Assembly (NCBI RefSeq): GCF_005434915.1
Contig: NZ_SKCG01000001.1
Span: 1,240,001 to 1,304,000 of the forward strand
Origin: Aurantiacibacter suaedae
GTDB lineage: Bacteria; Pseudomonadota; Alphaproteobacteria; Sphingomonadales; Sphingomonadaceae
Reading direction: 5' to 3'
DNA length: 64,000 nucleotides
A program made the position numbers and the translations under genes. The notes under the pieces were generated by a model that was not told the DNA's origin, did no database searches, and saw only the letters and a list, made by a program, of their open reading frames with translations. Positions 18,405 through 26,556 of this stretch are shown piece by piece (the first letter of the stretch is position 1; each line of letters begins with the position of its first letter).

Positions 18405-19826
18405 TTATGGCAAGACCGGACCCCAGGCCGGATCGGATGCGCCCACCGGGGTTTCCAAACGGCGCAAGTTATCGCCGGTCAGATCGACCTGCCAGATGCT
18501 CGAATCGCCCGAACCGCGCTCGGATCGGAAGAACTGGATGATGCGGCCATTGGGCGCCCAGGTCGGGGCCTCGTCCTGCCAGCCGTGCGTGAGCACGCGC
18601 ACGTTGCCGCCCGAGGGCGTCATCACCGCGACGTTGAAGTCGCCAGCGATGCGGGTGAAAGCAATCTGGTCGCCGCGCGGGCTCCATTCGGGGGTGGCGC
18701 AGCGGCCCGAGGCGAACGAGATTCGGCGCTGGTTCGAACCATCGGCGTTCATGACATAGCACTGCTGCGCGCCCGAGCGATCGCTCTCGAATACGATCTG
18801 GCTGCCGTCGGGTGAATAGGAGCCGCCCACGTCGATGGCCGGGCTGTCGGTGAGGCGCAAGGGCGTACCGCCGCCGCTGGCCGACACACGATAGATGTCG
18901 GTGTTGCCGCCAATCGCCATGGAATAGAGGATCCACTTGCCATCCGGGCTCCACCGCGGGGCGAAGGTAGGGTTGCTGCTCTCGGTCACCAGAACCTGCT
19001 GGCGCGTCTCGATGTCGTAGACGTAAATACGCGGATTGCCGTCGGTGTAGCTGAGATAGGCGATCTTGCCGTAATCGGGCGAATAGCGCGGGGTCAGCGC
19101 GGTGGCGCGGCCATTGGTGATGAAGCGGTGGTTCGCGCCGTCGCTGTCCATGATCGCCAGCCGCTTGATGCGGTTATCCTTGGGGCCGGTTTCGGCGATA
19201 TAGGCGATACGGCTGTCGAAAAACGGGCTTTCGCCGGAAAGGCGCGAATAGACGAGGTCAGCGCACTTGTGCGCGGCACGGCGCCATTCGTTCGGCAGCA
19301 CCACCCAGCCCTCGCGCGCCAGCTCGCTCTGGAGGGCAACATCATAGAGATAGCAGCCGACGGTCAGCTTCCCGTCTGCCGCGGCGCGGACATAGCCCTG
19401 CACCAGCATTTCCGCGCTGCGGCCCTGCCAGGTGGCATAGGCAGGCGCGGTGATCTGATCGTAAGTGGGGCGCGGCAGCGCATCGGGGCCGACCGGGCGA
19501 AACAGACCATTGTTGCGAAGATCGTTGAACACGACGCGCGCCAGCTCCTGCCCCAGTGCGGTGGTGCCGGATGAGTTGGCGGGCGTGGGCTGTTCGCGGT
19601 TGGTGGCGAAGGCGGGAATGGCGATGCCGGTATCCTGCCAGGCGCTGTCGTCGGTGACGGTACCGCGCAGCGGGCCGTTTTCGCCGCCATCGTCCATTGT
19701 GGTTTCCACCGGCTGGGCACCGATGCCCGCCGGATCGAGATCGGGCAGCAAGTCACCGTTAGACTGTGCGACGGCAGGGGCCGAGAACAGCATGGCAACA
19801 GCAGTGAGCAGGGCGGCTTTTTTCAT
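18405..19826 (-). CDS. tolB: Tol-Pal system protein TolB
   Basis: A periplasmic beta-propeller that interacts with Pal and TolA. It is 473 residues: signal peptide MKKAALLTAVAMLFSAPAVA, an N-terminal alpha/beta domain (about 45-180), then six WD-like propeller blades with repeats such as PRYSPDYGKIAYLSYTDGNP, APRWSPDGKWILYSM, GSYSPDGSQIVFESDRSG and PEWSPRGDQIAFTR. The ATG at 19826 has GGAG seven bases upstream and overlaps the tolA stop (TGATG), giving tight coupling. Confidence 0.96.
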   Translation of the reverse strand: MKKAALLTAVAMLFSAPAVAQSNGDLLPDLDPAGIGAQPVETTMDDGGENGPLRGTVTDDSAWQDTGIAIPAFATNREQPTPANSSGTTALGQELARVVFNDLRNNGLFRPVGPDALPRPTYDQITAPAYATWQGRSAEMLVQGYVRAAADGKLTVGCYLYDVALQSELAREGWVVLPNEWRRAAHKCADLVYSRLSGESPFFDSRIAYIAETGPKDNRIKRLAIMDSDGANHRFITNGRATALTPRYSPDYGKIAYLSYTDGNPRIYVYDIETRQQVLVTESSNPTFAPRWSPDGKWILYSMAIGGNTDIYRVSASGGGTPLRLTDSPAIDVGGSYSPDGSQIVFESDRSGAQQCYVMNADGSNQRRISFASGRCATPEWSPRGDQIAFTRIAGDFNVAVMTPSGGNVRVLTHGWQDEAPTWAPNGRIIQFFRSERGSGDSSIWQVDLTGDNLRRLETPVGASDPAWGPVLP

Positions 19827-20686
19827 CACAATCTCCGGTCGAATTCCCATTCGAGGTCGTTCCAGCGGCTGTAGAACTGTTCTGGCAGGCTGGAGAAATC
19901 GGCCAGCTGCACCGCACGGATAGCCCGCTCGCAGTGCAGTTGCGCCTGCGGGCGGTTGCTGTCGGTAATGCCGCGCTGGCCGATGCAGCGCGGCTGGCCG
20001 TTCAAAGTTCCGTCCCGGTTGAGCTTCCAGCCGACCACGGTCACCAGCTGTTCTACATCGACGCCCGAGGGCGCGGTCCAGTTGGGGCGCAATGCACGCG
20101 TGATCGCCGAGGAAAGCGCCGCGCGTTCGGTCTGCCCGAAAGTGGCGGCGGGCGATCCGCGGGTGCCTGTCGAAGCGCTTGAGCCCTCCAGGAAATCGGC
20201 ACCGATACGGCTGCCGCCCGAGGTCGGCCTGCTGCTGGGTGCCGGGGTGGGTGCGGGCGTGGTGCGTGACGTAGGCCGTGAGGTCGGCTGCGCCGTAGGC
20301 CGCGCGGTCGGGCGGGCGGTGGGCCGGGAAGTCGGGCGCGGCTGCGGGGTCTGTGTGGCGCGCGCGGTGGGGCGCGGTGCCGGCTCTTCGACCGGCGGCT
20401 GCACAGCGCGTTCCACCGGGCGCGCGACTTCGGGCTCAGCCGGTTCGGGCGCGGGTACGTCGGCAAGGGTCGGCGCATAGGCCGCAGCAGGCTCGGAGCT
20501 CGGGTCGGGCGCGGTCGATTCGAGGCTTACCTCGGTGGCAAGACTGACATCGATGCGTTCTGGCGGTGCGCGCATCGGTGACGCACTATCATGCAGGACC
20601 AGAAACGCGCCCAGCGCCACGTGCAGCACAACGGCTGCGCCGAGGCCGACATATTCTTCACGGGTCAGGGTGCCTGTCTGGGCCAT
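19826..20686 (-). CDS. tolA: TolA/TonB-like protein with PT-rich periplasmic spacer
   Basis: The inner-membrane protein that spans the periplasm in the Tol system. It is 286 residues: an N-terminal transmembrane helix (about 12-32), a spacer (about 55-155) dominated by P-T-x-R-P repeats instead of the long Ala/Lys-rich helix of enterobacterial TolA, and a C-terminal domain (about 180-286; LRPNWTAPSGVDVEQLVTVV) like TolA domain III. Position between tolR and tolB supports tolA over a TonB-only role. It ends in a one-base overlap with tolB. Confidence 0.88.
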   Translation of the reverse strand: MAQTGTLTREEYVGLGAAVVLHVALGAFLVLHDSASPMRAPPERIDVSLATEVSLESTAPDPSSEPAAAYAPTLADVPAPEPAEPEVARPVERAVQPPVEEPAPRPTARATQTPQPRPTSRPTARPTARPTAQPTSRPTSRTTPAPTPAPSSRPTSGGSRIGADFLEGSSASTGTRGSPAATFGQTERAALSSAITRALRPNWTAPSGVDVEQLVTVVGWKLNRDGTLNGQPRCIGQRGITDSNRPQAQLHCERAIRAVQLADFSSLPEQFYSRWNDLEWEFDRRL

Positions 20687-20698
20687 AAGCGATCCGGG

Positions 20699-21148
20699 CT
20701 ATGGAGCTTCGGATGAACTGTTGCTGACGAGCGAGATGGCGGTGAAGCCCGCCCGGTTCAGTTCGCCCATCACCGCAATCGCGCGGCCCCAGTCGATGCC
20801 GCGATCGGCCCGAAGGGTCACTTGCGGGCGCTCGGCGCCGGGGGCGCCAGCAATCGATTCGAGCGCCGTTGGCAGCGTGCCCGGCTCAATCAGCACATCG
20901 TCGATATAGACATAGCCCTCGCGGTCGATCGAGATCGTGATCTGATCGGGTGTCTGATCGAGCGCGGCGGCGCGGCTGTCGGGCAAGTCGATGGGTACAC
21001 CGCTCGCCATCATCGGGGCGGTGACCATGAAGATGATAAGCAGCACCAGCATCACGTCGACAAACGGCGTGACGTTGATCTCCGCCATCGGCGCGCGGCG
21101 CGTGGAGCGCCCTCGCCCGCGGCTGTGCTTGAGGACGCCCATCGCCAT
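20699..21148 (-). CDS. tolR: Tol-Pal system protein TolR (ExbD family)
   Basis: A 149-residue subunit of the proton-driven TolQR motor. The N-terminal segment MAEINVTPFVDVMLVLLIIF holds the single transmembrane helix with the conserved Asp (VDVMLVLLIIF) that conducts protons. The periplasmic ExbD fold follows (VPIDLPDSRAAALDQTPDQI, VTLRADRGIDWGRAIAVMGE). The ATG overlaps or abuts the tolQ stop. It is 12 bp before tolA. Confidence 0.96.
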   Translation of the reverse strand: MAMGVLKHSRGRGRSTRRAPMAEINVTPFVDVMLVLLIIFMVTAPMMASGVPIDLPDSRAAALDQTPDQITISIDREGYVYIDDVLIEPGTLPTALESIAGAPGAERPQVTLRADRGIDWGRAIAVMGELNRAGFTAISLVSNSSSEAP

Positions 21149-21855
21149 CAGATCGATTCCATCTCGCGGCCGATTTCGCTGCTCACACGGTCGGCAAAGC
21201 GCTGCAACCGGGCCTCGAACAAACCGACCTTACCGCTAAAGCGGTTGTAGGCGATCACGGCCGGGATGGCTGCGAACAGCCCAATGGCGGTGGCGAACAG
21301 CGCCTCCGAAATGCCGGGCGCCACCACGGCGAGCGAGGAATTCTGCTGCTGGCCGATCGAAAAGAAGCTGTTCATGATGCCCCAAACGGTGCCGAACAGG
21401 CCCACAAATGGTGCAACCGCGCCCGTAGTTGCCAGAAAGCCGAGCCGTGCGGCGAGACTGTCTGCCTCTTCGGCAACCTGCCCCTGCATCGCCAGCGCAA
21501 TCCGCTCGCGCGCGCCTTCACGGTCGCGCAGACCCGCCTTCTGCGTTCGGCGATATTCGGCCACGCCAGCATAGGCGACCCGCGCCGAGGGGCTTTCCTT
21601 GCGCCGCCGCGCGTCAAGCAGCGCATCGAGATTGTCGTTGCTCCAGAAGTCTTCCTCGAACTGGGTTGCCTTGCGGTTCAGCCCGGCGAGCCGCAGCGAG
21701 AAACCGATGATGATCGCCCAGACCCAGATCGAGGCCAGCAGCAGACCGATGATCACCGCCTGCACCACGATATCGGCATCGAGGAACAGCTGCATCGGAT
21801 CGAGCCGGGTCGGCGCGGACAGGCTGGTGGCGGCAAGCAGCGAAAGCGTGGTCAT
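21148..21855 (-). CDS. tolQ: Tol-Pal system protein TolQ (ExbB/MotA family)
   Basis: A 235-residue proton-channel subunit with three transmembrane helices: one near the N-terminus (DIVVQAVIIGLLLASIWVWA) and two in the C-terminal half (LGFLATTGAVAPFVGLFGTVWG and the segment ending IGLFAAIPAVIAYNRF). The Thr-rich and GTVWGI motifs of the family are present. It forms the motor with TolR and begins the tol part of the cluster, 15 bp after ybgC. Confidence 0.97.
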   Translation of the reverse strand: MTTLSLLAATSLSAPTRLDPMQLFLDADIVVQAVIIGLLLASIWVWAIIIGFSLRLAGLNRKATQFEEDFWSNDNLDALLDARRRKESPSARVAYAGVAEYRRTQKAGLRDREGARERIALAMQGQVAEEADSLAARLGFLATTGAVAPFVGLFGTVWGIMNSFFSIGQQQNSSLAVVAPGISEALFATAIGLFAAIPAVIAYNRFSGKVGLFEARLQRFADRVSSEIGREMESI

Positions 21856-21869
21856 TTACAGACTCTTCC

Positions 21870-22355
21870 TTAGGATTCTTCGGCCCCGGCGAACCGGGCA
21901 AATTTCGCGCGCCACGCATCAGGCTGGCGGCGCGGACGACCATCGGGGGAAACAAAGCCGATGCGAAGGTTCACCTCGGCCAGAACTTCGGCACTCTCCA
22001 GAGCGGTCGGCGCAATTGCCAACGGACGCACAATGCGCTGATACATGCGGACGCTGGCAGCGCGCAAGCTGGTTGCGCGCGTTTCCACCACAAGCCCGTC
22101 GCCCAGCTTGGCGGGGCGCTTCCAGGCGATCTCGGCATCGGCCACGGCGTAGGCACCCTCGCCCGCCTCCTGCGCCGTGCGCTGGTCGACATCGAGCAGG
22201 TCGAGCAGGTCCGAACGCGCGCGTTCGCAGTACTTCAGATAATTGGCGTGATAGACGATGCCCGAAAGGTCGGTATCCTCGAAGAACACGCGCAGCGCAT
22301 AGTAGTGGCAGGAGCCGACAATGCGCCCGCTCGCTGGCAAAGGCAGTTCGACCAT
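21870..22355 (-). CDS. ybgC: YbgC/FadM family acyl-CoA thioesterase
   Basis: A 161-residue hot-dog-fold thioesterase: FFEDTDLSGIVYHANYLKYC carries the catalytic Asp (TDLSGIVYHANY) and is the family hallmark. It hydrolyses acyl-CoA or acyl-ACP and is very often the first gene of tol-pal clusters. The ATG at 22355 (MVELPLPASGR) is chosen because an upstream extension would read into the HIT gene with no homology. It is 7 bp downstream of hinT and 15 bp upstream of tolQ. Confidence 0.95.
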   Translation of the reverse strand: MVELPLPASGRIVGSCHYYALRVFFEDTDLSGIVYHANYLKYCERARSDLLDLLDVDQRTAQEAGEGAYAVADAEIAWKRPAKLGDGLVVETRATSLRAASVRMYQRIVRPLAIAPTALESAEVLAEVNLRIGFVSPDGRPRRQPDAWRAKFARFAGAEES

Positions 22356-22362
22356 AGGCCGC

Positions 22363-22740
22363 TTAGCGTGCCAGCATCGGGCCGAGCGGCGCGCCGCCGA
22401 ACAGGTGGACGTGAAGATGCGGCACCTCCTGCCCTCCATGCCCGCCGACATTGGCAAGTGCGCGATAGCCCGGCTCCACCAGCCCCTGCTCGCGCGCTAC
22501 ATGCCCCACCGCGCGGACAAACCCGGCAATCTCGGCCTCGCTCGCGCGGGCGGAGAAATCGTCCCAACTGACGTAGGCACCCTTGGGGATTACCAGGATA
22601 TGGATTGGCGCCTTCGGATCGATATCGTGGAAGGCGAGCGCGTGTTCGTCTTCATAGACGGTCTTGTTCGGGATCTCTCCGCGCAGGATCTTGGCGAAGA
22701 TGTTGTCCTCGTCGTAGGGCTGGGTTGCGTCGATTGCCAT
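22363..22740 (-). CDS. hinT: HIT family nucleotide hydrolase (HinT-like)
   Basis: A 125-residue purine nucleoside phosphoramidase-like protein. It has the N-terminal DNIFAKILRGEIPNKTVYED and the C-terminal catalytic motif HLHVHLFGG (HxHxHxx), where the central His is the nucleophile. It forms homodimers that hydrolyse AMP-conjugates. It starts at the last base of the hisE stop (TAATG-like overlap) and so is part of the his/tol transcript. Confidence 0.95.
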   Translation of the reverse strand: MAIDATQPYDEDNIFAKILRGEIPNKTVYEDEHALAFHDIDPKAPIHILVIPKGAYVSWDDFSARASEAEIAGFVRAVGHVAREQGLVEPGYRALANVGGHGGQEVPHLHVHLFGGAPLGPMLAR

Positions 22741-23054
22741 TACTCGCTCCTCGCTGCCTTTTCGGCGAGGCCGCTCATGCCCTCGCGCCGATCGAGTTCG
22801 GCCAGCACCTCTTCCAGCGCAACATCCTTTGCGCCCAGCAGCACCAGCAGGTGAAAGAGCAAATCCGCCGCCTCGCCGATCAGTTCCTGCCGCTCCCCCG
22901 AAAGCGCGGCGATGACGGTCTCAACCCCCTCTTCGCCCACCTTCTGCGCGATTTTTTCCAGCCCCTTGGCGTGGAGCCTGGCGACATAGCTTTCATCGGG
23001 CGACGCGGCGCGGCGGGAGGCGATGGTCTGTTCGAGGCGGGCAAGCGTTTCCAT
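22740..23054 (-). CDS. hisE: Phosphoribosyl-ATP diphosphatase
   Basis: The second step of histidine synthesis: hydrolyses phosphoribosyl-ATP to phosphoribosyl-AMP. It is 104 residues, a MazG-like all-alpha fold with [20 protein letters not shown] and [13 protein letters not shown], which hold the metal-binding Glu/Asp cluster. I chose the ATG at 23054 (METLARLEQ); another ATG at 23066 would add four residues. hisI is not adjacent, so the cyclohydrolase is encoded elsewhere. Confidence 0.95.
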   Translation of the reverse strand: METLARLEQTIASRRAASPDESYVARLHAKGLEKIAQKVGEEGVETVIAALSGERQELIGEAADLLFHLLVLLGAKDVALEEVLAELDRREGMSGLAEKAARSE

Positions 23055-23128
23055 GGCCGGTGCCATGCGCGAGCCGTGGCCGCGCCGTCAAGCAGCGCGT
23101 GCGGCGAACTGATCCGTTCTGGCGGCGA

Positions 23129-23308
23129 TCAGTCGTCTTGCTGTGGGCGATTGCGCATGGCGGCGTGGCGACCGATCAGCACACCCGTTGCGCCAATCGC
23201 GAACAGCAGCGTGGTGGAAGCTTCGTCCACCGGTACAGCGCCAGCCGCATGGGCCGCCGCCGGAATGGCCGCAAGAATCATGGCAGAGGCGATAAGGCGT
23301 GGCGTCAT
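23129..23308 (-). CDS. Tiny PEP-CTERM/VPEP-like sorting protein within the his operon
   Basis: A 59-residue frame with an N-terminal signal peptide (MTPRLIASAMILAAIPAAAH). It is followed by a C-terminal module reading VPVDEASTTLLFAIGATGVL and then IGRHAAMRNR: a Val-Pro-type motif, one hydrophobic helix and a basic tail. That is the tripartite layout of PEP-CTERM sorting signals. It has almost nothing between signal and tail. Such signal-plus-tail miniproteins occur in sphingomonads, to my recollection. It lies between hisF and hisE with about 70-bp gaps on either side. No strong ribosome site is visible, so its expression is inferred. Confidence 0.6.
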   Translation of the reverse strand: MTPRLIASAMILAAIPAAAHAAGAVPVDEASTTLLFAIGATGVLIGRHAAMRNRPQQDD

Positions 23309-23377
23309 GGCCGCGCCAAAGCACCATTTTTAACCGATTTTCAACCTTTATGAACAGCGTGTCCCGATTCGGGATCG

Positions 23378-24136
23378 CTAACCGCGTGCAGGCAGCCCCG
23401 CCGCGCGCAAGGCCGCATGGGCCTCGGCAATCGAATGGGTGCCGAAATGGAAGATGGAGGCGGCCAGAACGGCGCTCGCCCCGCCCTCGGTCACGCCTTC
23501 GACAAGATGCTGGAGGTTGCCCACCCCGCCCGAAGCGACCACCGGCACCGAGACGGCATCGGCAATGGCGCGGGTCAGCTTGAGGTCGTAGCCTTTCTGG
23601 GTGCCGTCGCCATCCATGCTGGTGACGAGCAGCTCGCCCGCGCCAAGATTGGCGAGCTTCACCGCATGTTCGATGGCGTCGATACCCGTGGGGCGGCGGC
23701 CACCATGGGTGTAGATCTCGTAGTGGTCCTCGTTCCAGCGCGCGTCGACCGAGGCGACGATGCATTGGCTGCCCATCTTCTCGGCAATGTCGGCCACCAC
23801 TTCAGGGCGCGAGACGGCGGCGGAATTGACCGCGACCTTGTCCGCCCCCGCCAGCAGCAGCGCGCGGGCATCTTCCACCGTGCGGACGCCGCCGCCCACG
23901 GTAAGCGGCATGAAGCAGACCTCGGCGGTGCGCTTGACGATGTCGAGCAGCGTGCCGCGCCCTTCGTGGCTGGCGGAAATGTCGAGGAAGCACAGCTCGT
24001 CGGCCCCGGCCTCCGAATAGGCCTGCGCCTGTTCGACCGGATCGCCGGCGTCCTTGAGGTCAACGAAGTTCACACCTTTGACCACACGGCCATCGGCGAC
24101 GTCGAGACAGGGGATGACGCGGATACGGACGGTCAT
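23378..24136 (-). CDS. hisF: Imidazole glycerol phosphate synthase cyclase subunit
   Basis: A TIM barrel of 252 residues that with HisH forms IGP and AICAR. It has [33 protein letters not shown] (catalytic Asp), [23 protein letters not shown] and [13 protein letters not shown], the family signatures. It starts inside the stop codon of the small membrane protein gene (ATGA). It belongs to the hisB-H-A-F cluster. Confidence 0.98.
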   Translation of the reverse strand: MTVRIRVIPCLDVADGRVVKGVNFVDLKDAGDPVEQAQAYSEAGADELCFLDISASHEGRGTLLDIVKRTAEVCFMPLTVGGGVRTVEDARALLLAGADKVAVNSAAVSRPEVVADIAEKMGSQCIVASVDARWNEDHYEIYTHGGRRPTGIDAIEHAVKLANLGAGELLVTSMDGDGTQKGYDLKLTRAIADAVSVPVVASGGVGNLQHLVEGVTEGGASAVLAASIFHFGTHSIAEAHAALRAAGLPARG

Positions 24137-24393
24137 GGTTTCGAAGCCTCAATGATTATCGCGCAAGGATCGGCGCCCTCGCAGGCCTCACGCCCCATCT
24201 CCTCTACCACGACGAGCGAAGAGCCGAGCAGACAGGCACACCAGGCCGCTATACCGAGCTTGAACAGGCCCGGATGAGCGCTGCGGCCTGCGGCGAACTG
24301 GGCAAAAGCCGTTCTCCGATACCAAAGGTCATGCACCAGAACGCCCGTACAGGCGATTGCGAGAGCAGTAGCGATCAGACCCAGCGCACTCAC
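24133..24393 (-). CDS. Small membrane protein coupled between hisA and hisF
   Basis: An 86-residue protein with two hydrophobic helices (about residues 3-22 and 49-66) joined by a basic loop ([20 protein letters not shown]) and a Cys-containing C-terminal tail ([16 protein letters not shown]). It starts at GTG overlapping the hisA stop (GTGA) and ends in an ATGA overlap with hisF, so it is translationally locked into the operon. The function is unknown. I recognise no family. Confidence 0.75.
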   Translation of the reverse strand: MSALGLIATALAIACTGVLVHDLWYRRTAFAQFAAGRSAHPGLFKLGIAAWCACLLGSSLVVVEEMGREACEGADPCAIIIEASKP

Positions 24394-25118
24394 GCCCGAT
24401 CCGCCATCTGGATCGCCGCCGCCAGATCGAGCCGCCCCTCGTACAGCGCGCGGCCCGTGATAACGCCCTCGATCCCGTCTTCGGCATGAACCGCGAGCAT
24501 CCGGATATCGTCGAGCCCCTTTACGCCGCCCGAAGCGATCACCGGAATATCGACGCTGCGCGCCAGCTCCACGGTGGCCTCGATATTGCAGCCCTTGAGC
24601 AGCCCATCGCGGCCAATGTCGGTGAACAGCAGCGAGGCCACGCCCGCATCCTCGAACCGGCGGGCAAGATCGCGCACCGGCACGTCGGACACTTCGGCCC
24701 AGCCCTCTGTCGCGACCATGCCATCGCGCGCATCGACCGCGACGACGATGCCGTTCTCCCATTCCTTCGCCATCTGCTTGACGAATTCGGGATCTTTTAG
24801 CGCCGCCGAGCCCATCACCACGCGCGAAACGCCAAGGTTGAACCAGCCCTCGACCGCCGCCGCATCGCGAATGCCGCCGCCCAGCTGGACATGGCCGGGA
24901 AACGCCGCGACAATCGCTTCGACCGCCTCGCGGTTCTCGGCCCGGCCCGCGAAGGAGCCATCGAGGTCAACCACGTGCAGGAACTCCGCCCCCGCCTCGG
25001 CGAAGATCATCGCCTGCGCGGCAGGGTTGTCGCCATAGATGGTGGCGCGGTCCATATCGCCTTCGGCAAGGCGCACGACCTGTCCGGCCTTGAGGTCGAT
25101 GGCGGGAAAAACGATCAC
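24390..25118 (-). CDS. hisA: 1-(5-phosphoribosyl)-5-[(5-phosphoribosylamino)methylideneamino]imidazole-4-carboxamide isomerase
   Basis: The ProFAR isomerase of histidine synthesis, 242 residues, a TIM barrel: IVFPAIDLKAGQVVRLAEGD, HVVDLDGSFAGRAEN, VQLGGGIRDAAAVE and ASGGVKGLDDI. The start is the GTG at 25118: it overlaps the hisH TGA as GTGA and has TGGAG eight bases upstream, whereas the GTG nine bases further up overlaps that ribosome site. This makes the usual HisA beginning MIVFPAIDLK. Confidence 0.97.
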   Translation of the reverse strand: MIVFPAIDLKAGQVVRLAEGDMDRATIYGDNPAAQAMIFAEAGAEFLHVVDLDGSFAGRAENREAVEAIVAAFPGHVQLGGGIRDAAAVEGWFNLGVSRVVMGSAALKDPEFVKQMAKEWENGIVVAVDARDGMVATEGWAEVSDVPVRDLARRFEDAGVASLLFTDIGRDGLLKGCNIEATVELARSVDIPVIASGGVKGLDDIRMLAVHAEDGIEGVITGRALYEGRLDLAAAIQMADRA

Positions 25119-25744
25119 GGTTTCCACTCCAGAAAGCGGGCGAGCAGGTCGAGCCCATAGCGCTGGCTCTTTTCCGGGTGGAACTGCACGCCGATGATAT
25201 TATCGCGCGCCACGGCCGCCACCAGCCCGCCGCCGTGGTCGGTCATGGCGGCGACATCGTGGCCGTTCTCAGGCGCGAAGTGATAGGAATGAAGGAAATA
25301 GGCCTCGCCCGGTTCGAGCAGGTCATCATCGCCGTGATGCGGGGTAAGCGCCACGTCGTTCCAGCCCATGTGCGGCACGCGGATGGCGGGATCGGTGCGC
25401 TCGATCTTCTCGACCTCGCCCGCAATCCAGCCCAACCCCGGCGTGACGCCGAATTCGAGCCCGCGATCGGCCAGCAGTTGCATCCCCACGCAGATGCCGA
25501 GGAAGGGCACGCCTTTGCCCAACACCTGCTCGGTCAGCGCCTCGACCATGCCGGGAATGCCGAACAGCCCGTCGCGGCAGGCCTTGAACGCGCCGACACC
25601 CGGCAGCACGATCCGCTGCGCGCCGCGCACGAACTCGGGATCGTCGGTCACGGTGATGAACTCGCTGCCGGCAGCGGTCAGCGCGTTGTGAACCGAGTGC
25701 AGGTTGCCCGCGCCGTAATCAATGAGCGCGACCCTGTTACCCAT
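25115..25744 (-). CDS. hisH: Imidazole glycerol phosphate synthase glutaminase subunit
   Basis: A class I glutamine amidotransferase of 209 residues: RVALIDYGAGNLHSV, the nucleophile loop PFLGICVGMQLL with catalytic Cys, and VQFHPEKSQRYG with the His-Glu pair. It delivers ammonia to HisF. The ATG at 25744 (MGNRVALIDYG) is the family start; an upstream in-frame ATG at 25777 would give an unusual arginine-rich extension. A 39-codon frame ends 6 bases inside its start. Confidence 0.97.
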   Translation of the reverse strand: MGNRVALIDYGAGNLHSVHNALTAAGSEFITVTDDPEFVRGAQRIVLPGVGAFKACRDGLFGIPGMVEALTEQVLGKGVPFLGICVGMQLLADRGLEFGVTPGLGWIAGEVEKIERTDPAIRVPHMGWNDVALTPHHGDDDLLEPGEAYFLHSYHFAPENGHDVAAMTDHGGGLVAAVARDNIIGVQFHPEKSQRYGLDLLARFLEWKP

Positions 25745-25860
25745 GGTTGTTTTCCGCCCGCCCATCCGGGCGTGCACTCCTCGCTAGATGGGCAGACAAC
25801 CTGCCCCCGCTGCGGGCGGCCGGTCGGCCTTGCGGCTGCGTTGCAGCCGTTGTCATGTTT

Positions 25861-26454
25861 CTACCCACCAAGCTGCCCTTTCGTGCTCGGGATCGCGCCG
25901 TTCTTGCGCGCGTCCAGCTCGACCGCCTGCCGCATCGCACGGGCAAAACCCTTGTAGAGCGCCTCGCAGATGTGGTGGTTGTTGGTGCCGTAAAGCACCT
26001 GACAGTGCAGCGTCAGCCCCGCCGCCTGCGCCACCGACTGGAACCAGTGCTCGATCAGCTCGGTATCCCACTCGCCGAGCTTTTCCTGCGTGAAGCGAGC
26101 CTTGAACACGCACCACGGACGGCCCGAAATATCGACCACCACACGCGCCAGCGTCTCGTCCATCGGCGAGTGCGCCTCGCCATAGCGGCCGATCCCGGCC
26201 TTGTCGCCGAGCGCCTGTGCCAGTGCCTGGCCAAGCGCGATGGCGCTATCTTCTGTGGTGTGGTGCTGATCGACATGGAGGTCGCCCTCCACCTTCAGCG
26301 TGACGTCGATCAGCGAATGGCGCGAGAACTGCTCGACCATATGATCGAGAAAGCCGATCCCGGTCGAAATGTCATAGGCTCCCGTGCCATCGAGATCGAC
26401 CTCGACGGCAATGGAGGTTTCCTTCGTGGTTCGCTCTGTCCGGCCTGTGCGCAT
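25861..26454 (-). CDS. hisB: Imidazoleglycerol-phosphate dehydratase
   Basis: A 197-residue monofunctional dehydratase with the metal-binding motifs [51 protein letters not shown] and [17 protein letters not shown]. It is the first gene of the his/tol array on the minus strand; its promoter must lie in the 102-bp gap shared with the divergent sspB. A 116-bp gap separates it from hisH. Confidence 0.98.
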   Translation of the reverse strand: MRTGRTERTTKETSIAVEVDLDGTGAYDISTGIGFLDHMVEQFSRHSLIDVTLKVEGDLHVDQHHTTEDSAIALGQALAQALGDKAGIGRYGEAHSPMDETLARVVVDISGRPWCVFKARFTQEKLGEWDTELIEHWFQSVAQAAGLTLHCQVLYGTNNHHICEALYKGFARAMRQAVELDARKNGAIPSTKGQLGG

Positions 26455-26556
26455 GGGCCTCGCCTATAGGCCGCTGTGCCACAGGTGCAAGATATCCCAC
26501 AATTGCGACCGCCTTGCGACTTGACCTTGGGCGCAGCGATAGTCACCTAGCCTCCC

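Noticed and set aside
20222-20380. Apparent tandem DNA repeat
   Set aside because: The repetition is explained by the P-T-R repeats of the TolA spacer; codons vary between units, so it is a protein-level repeat rather than a satellite.
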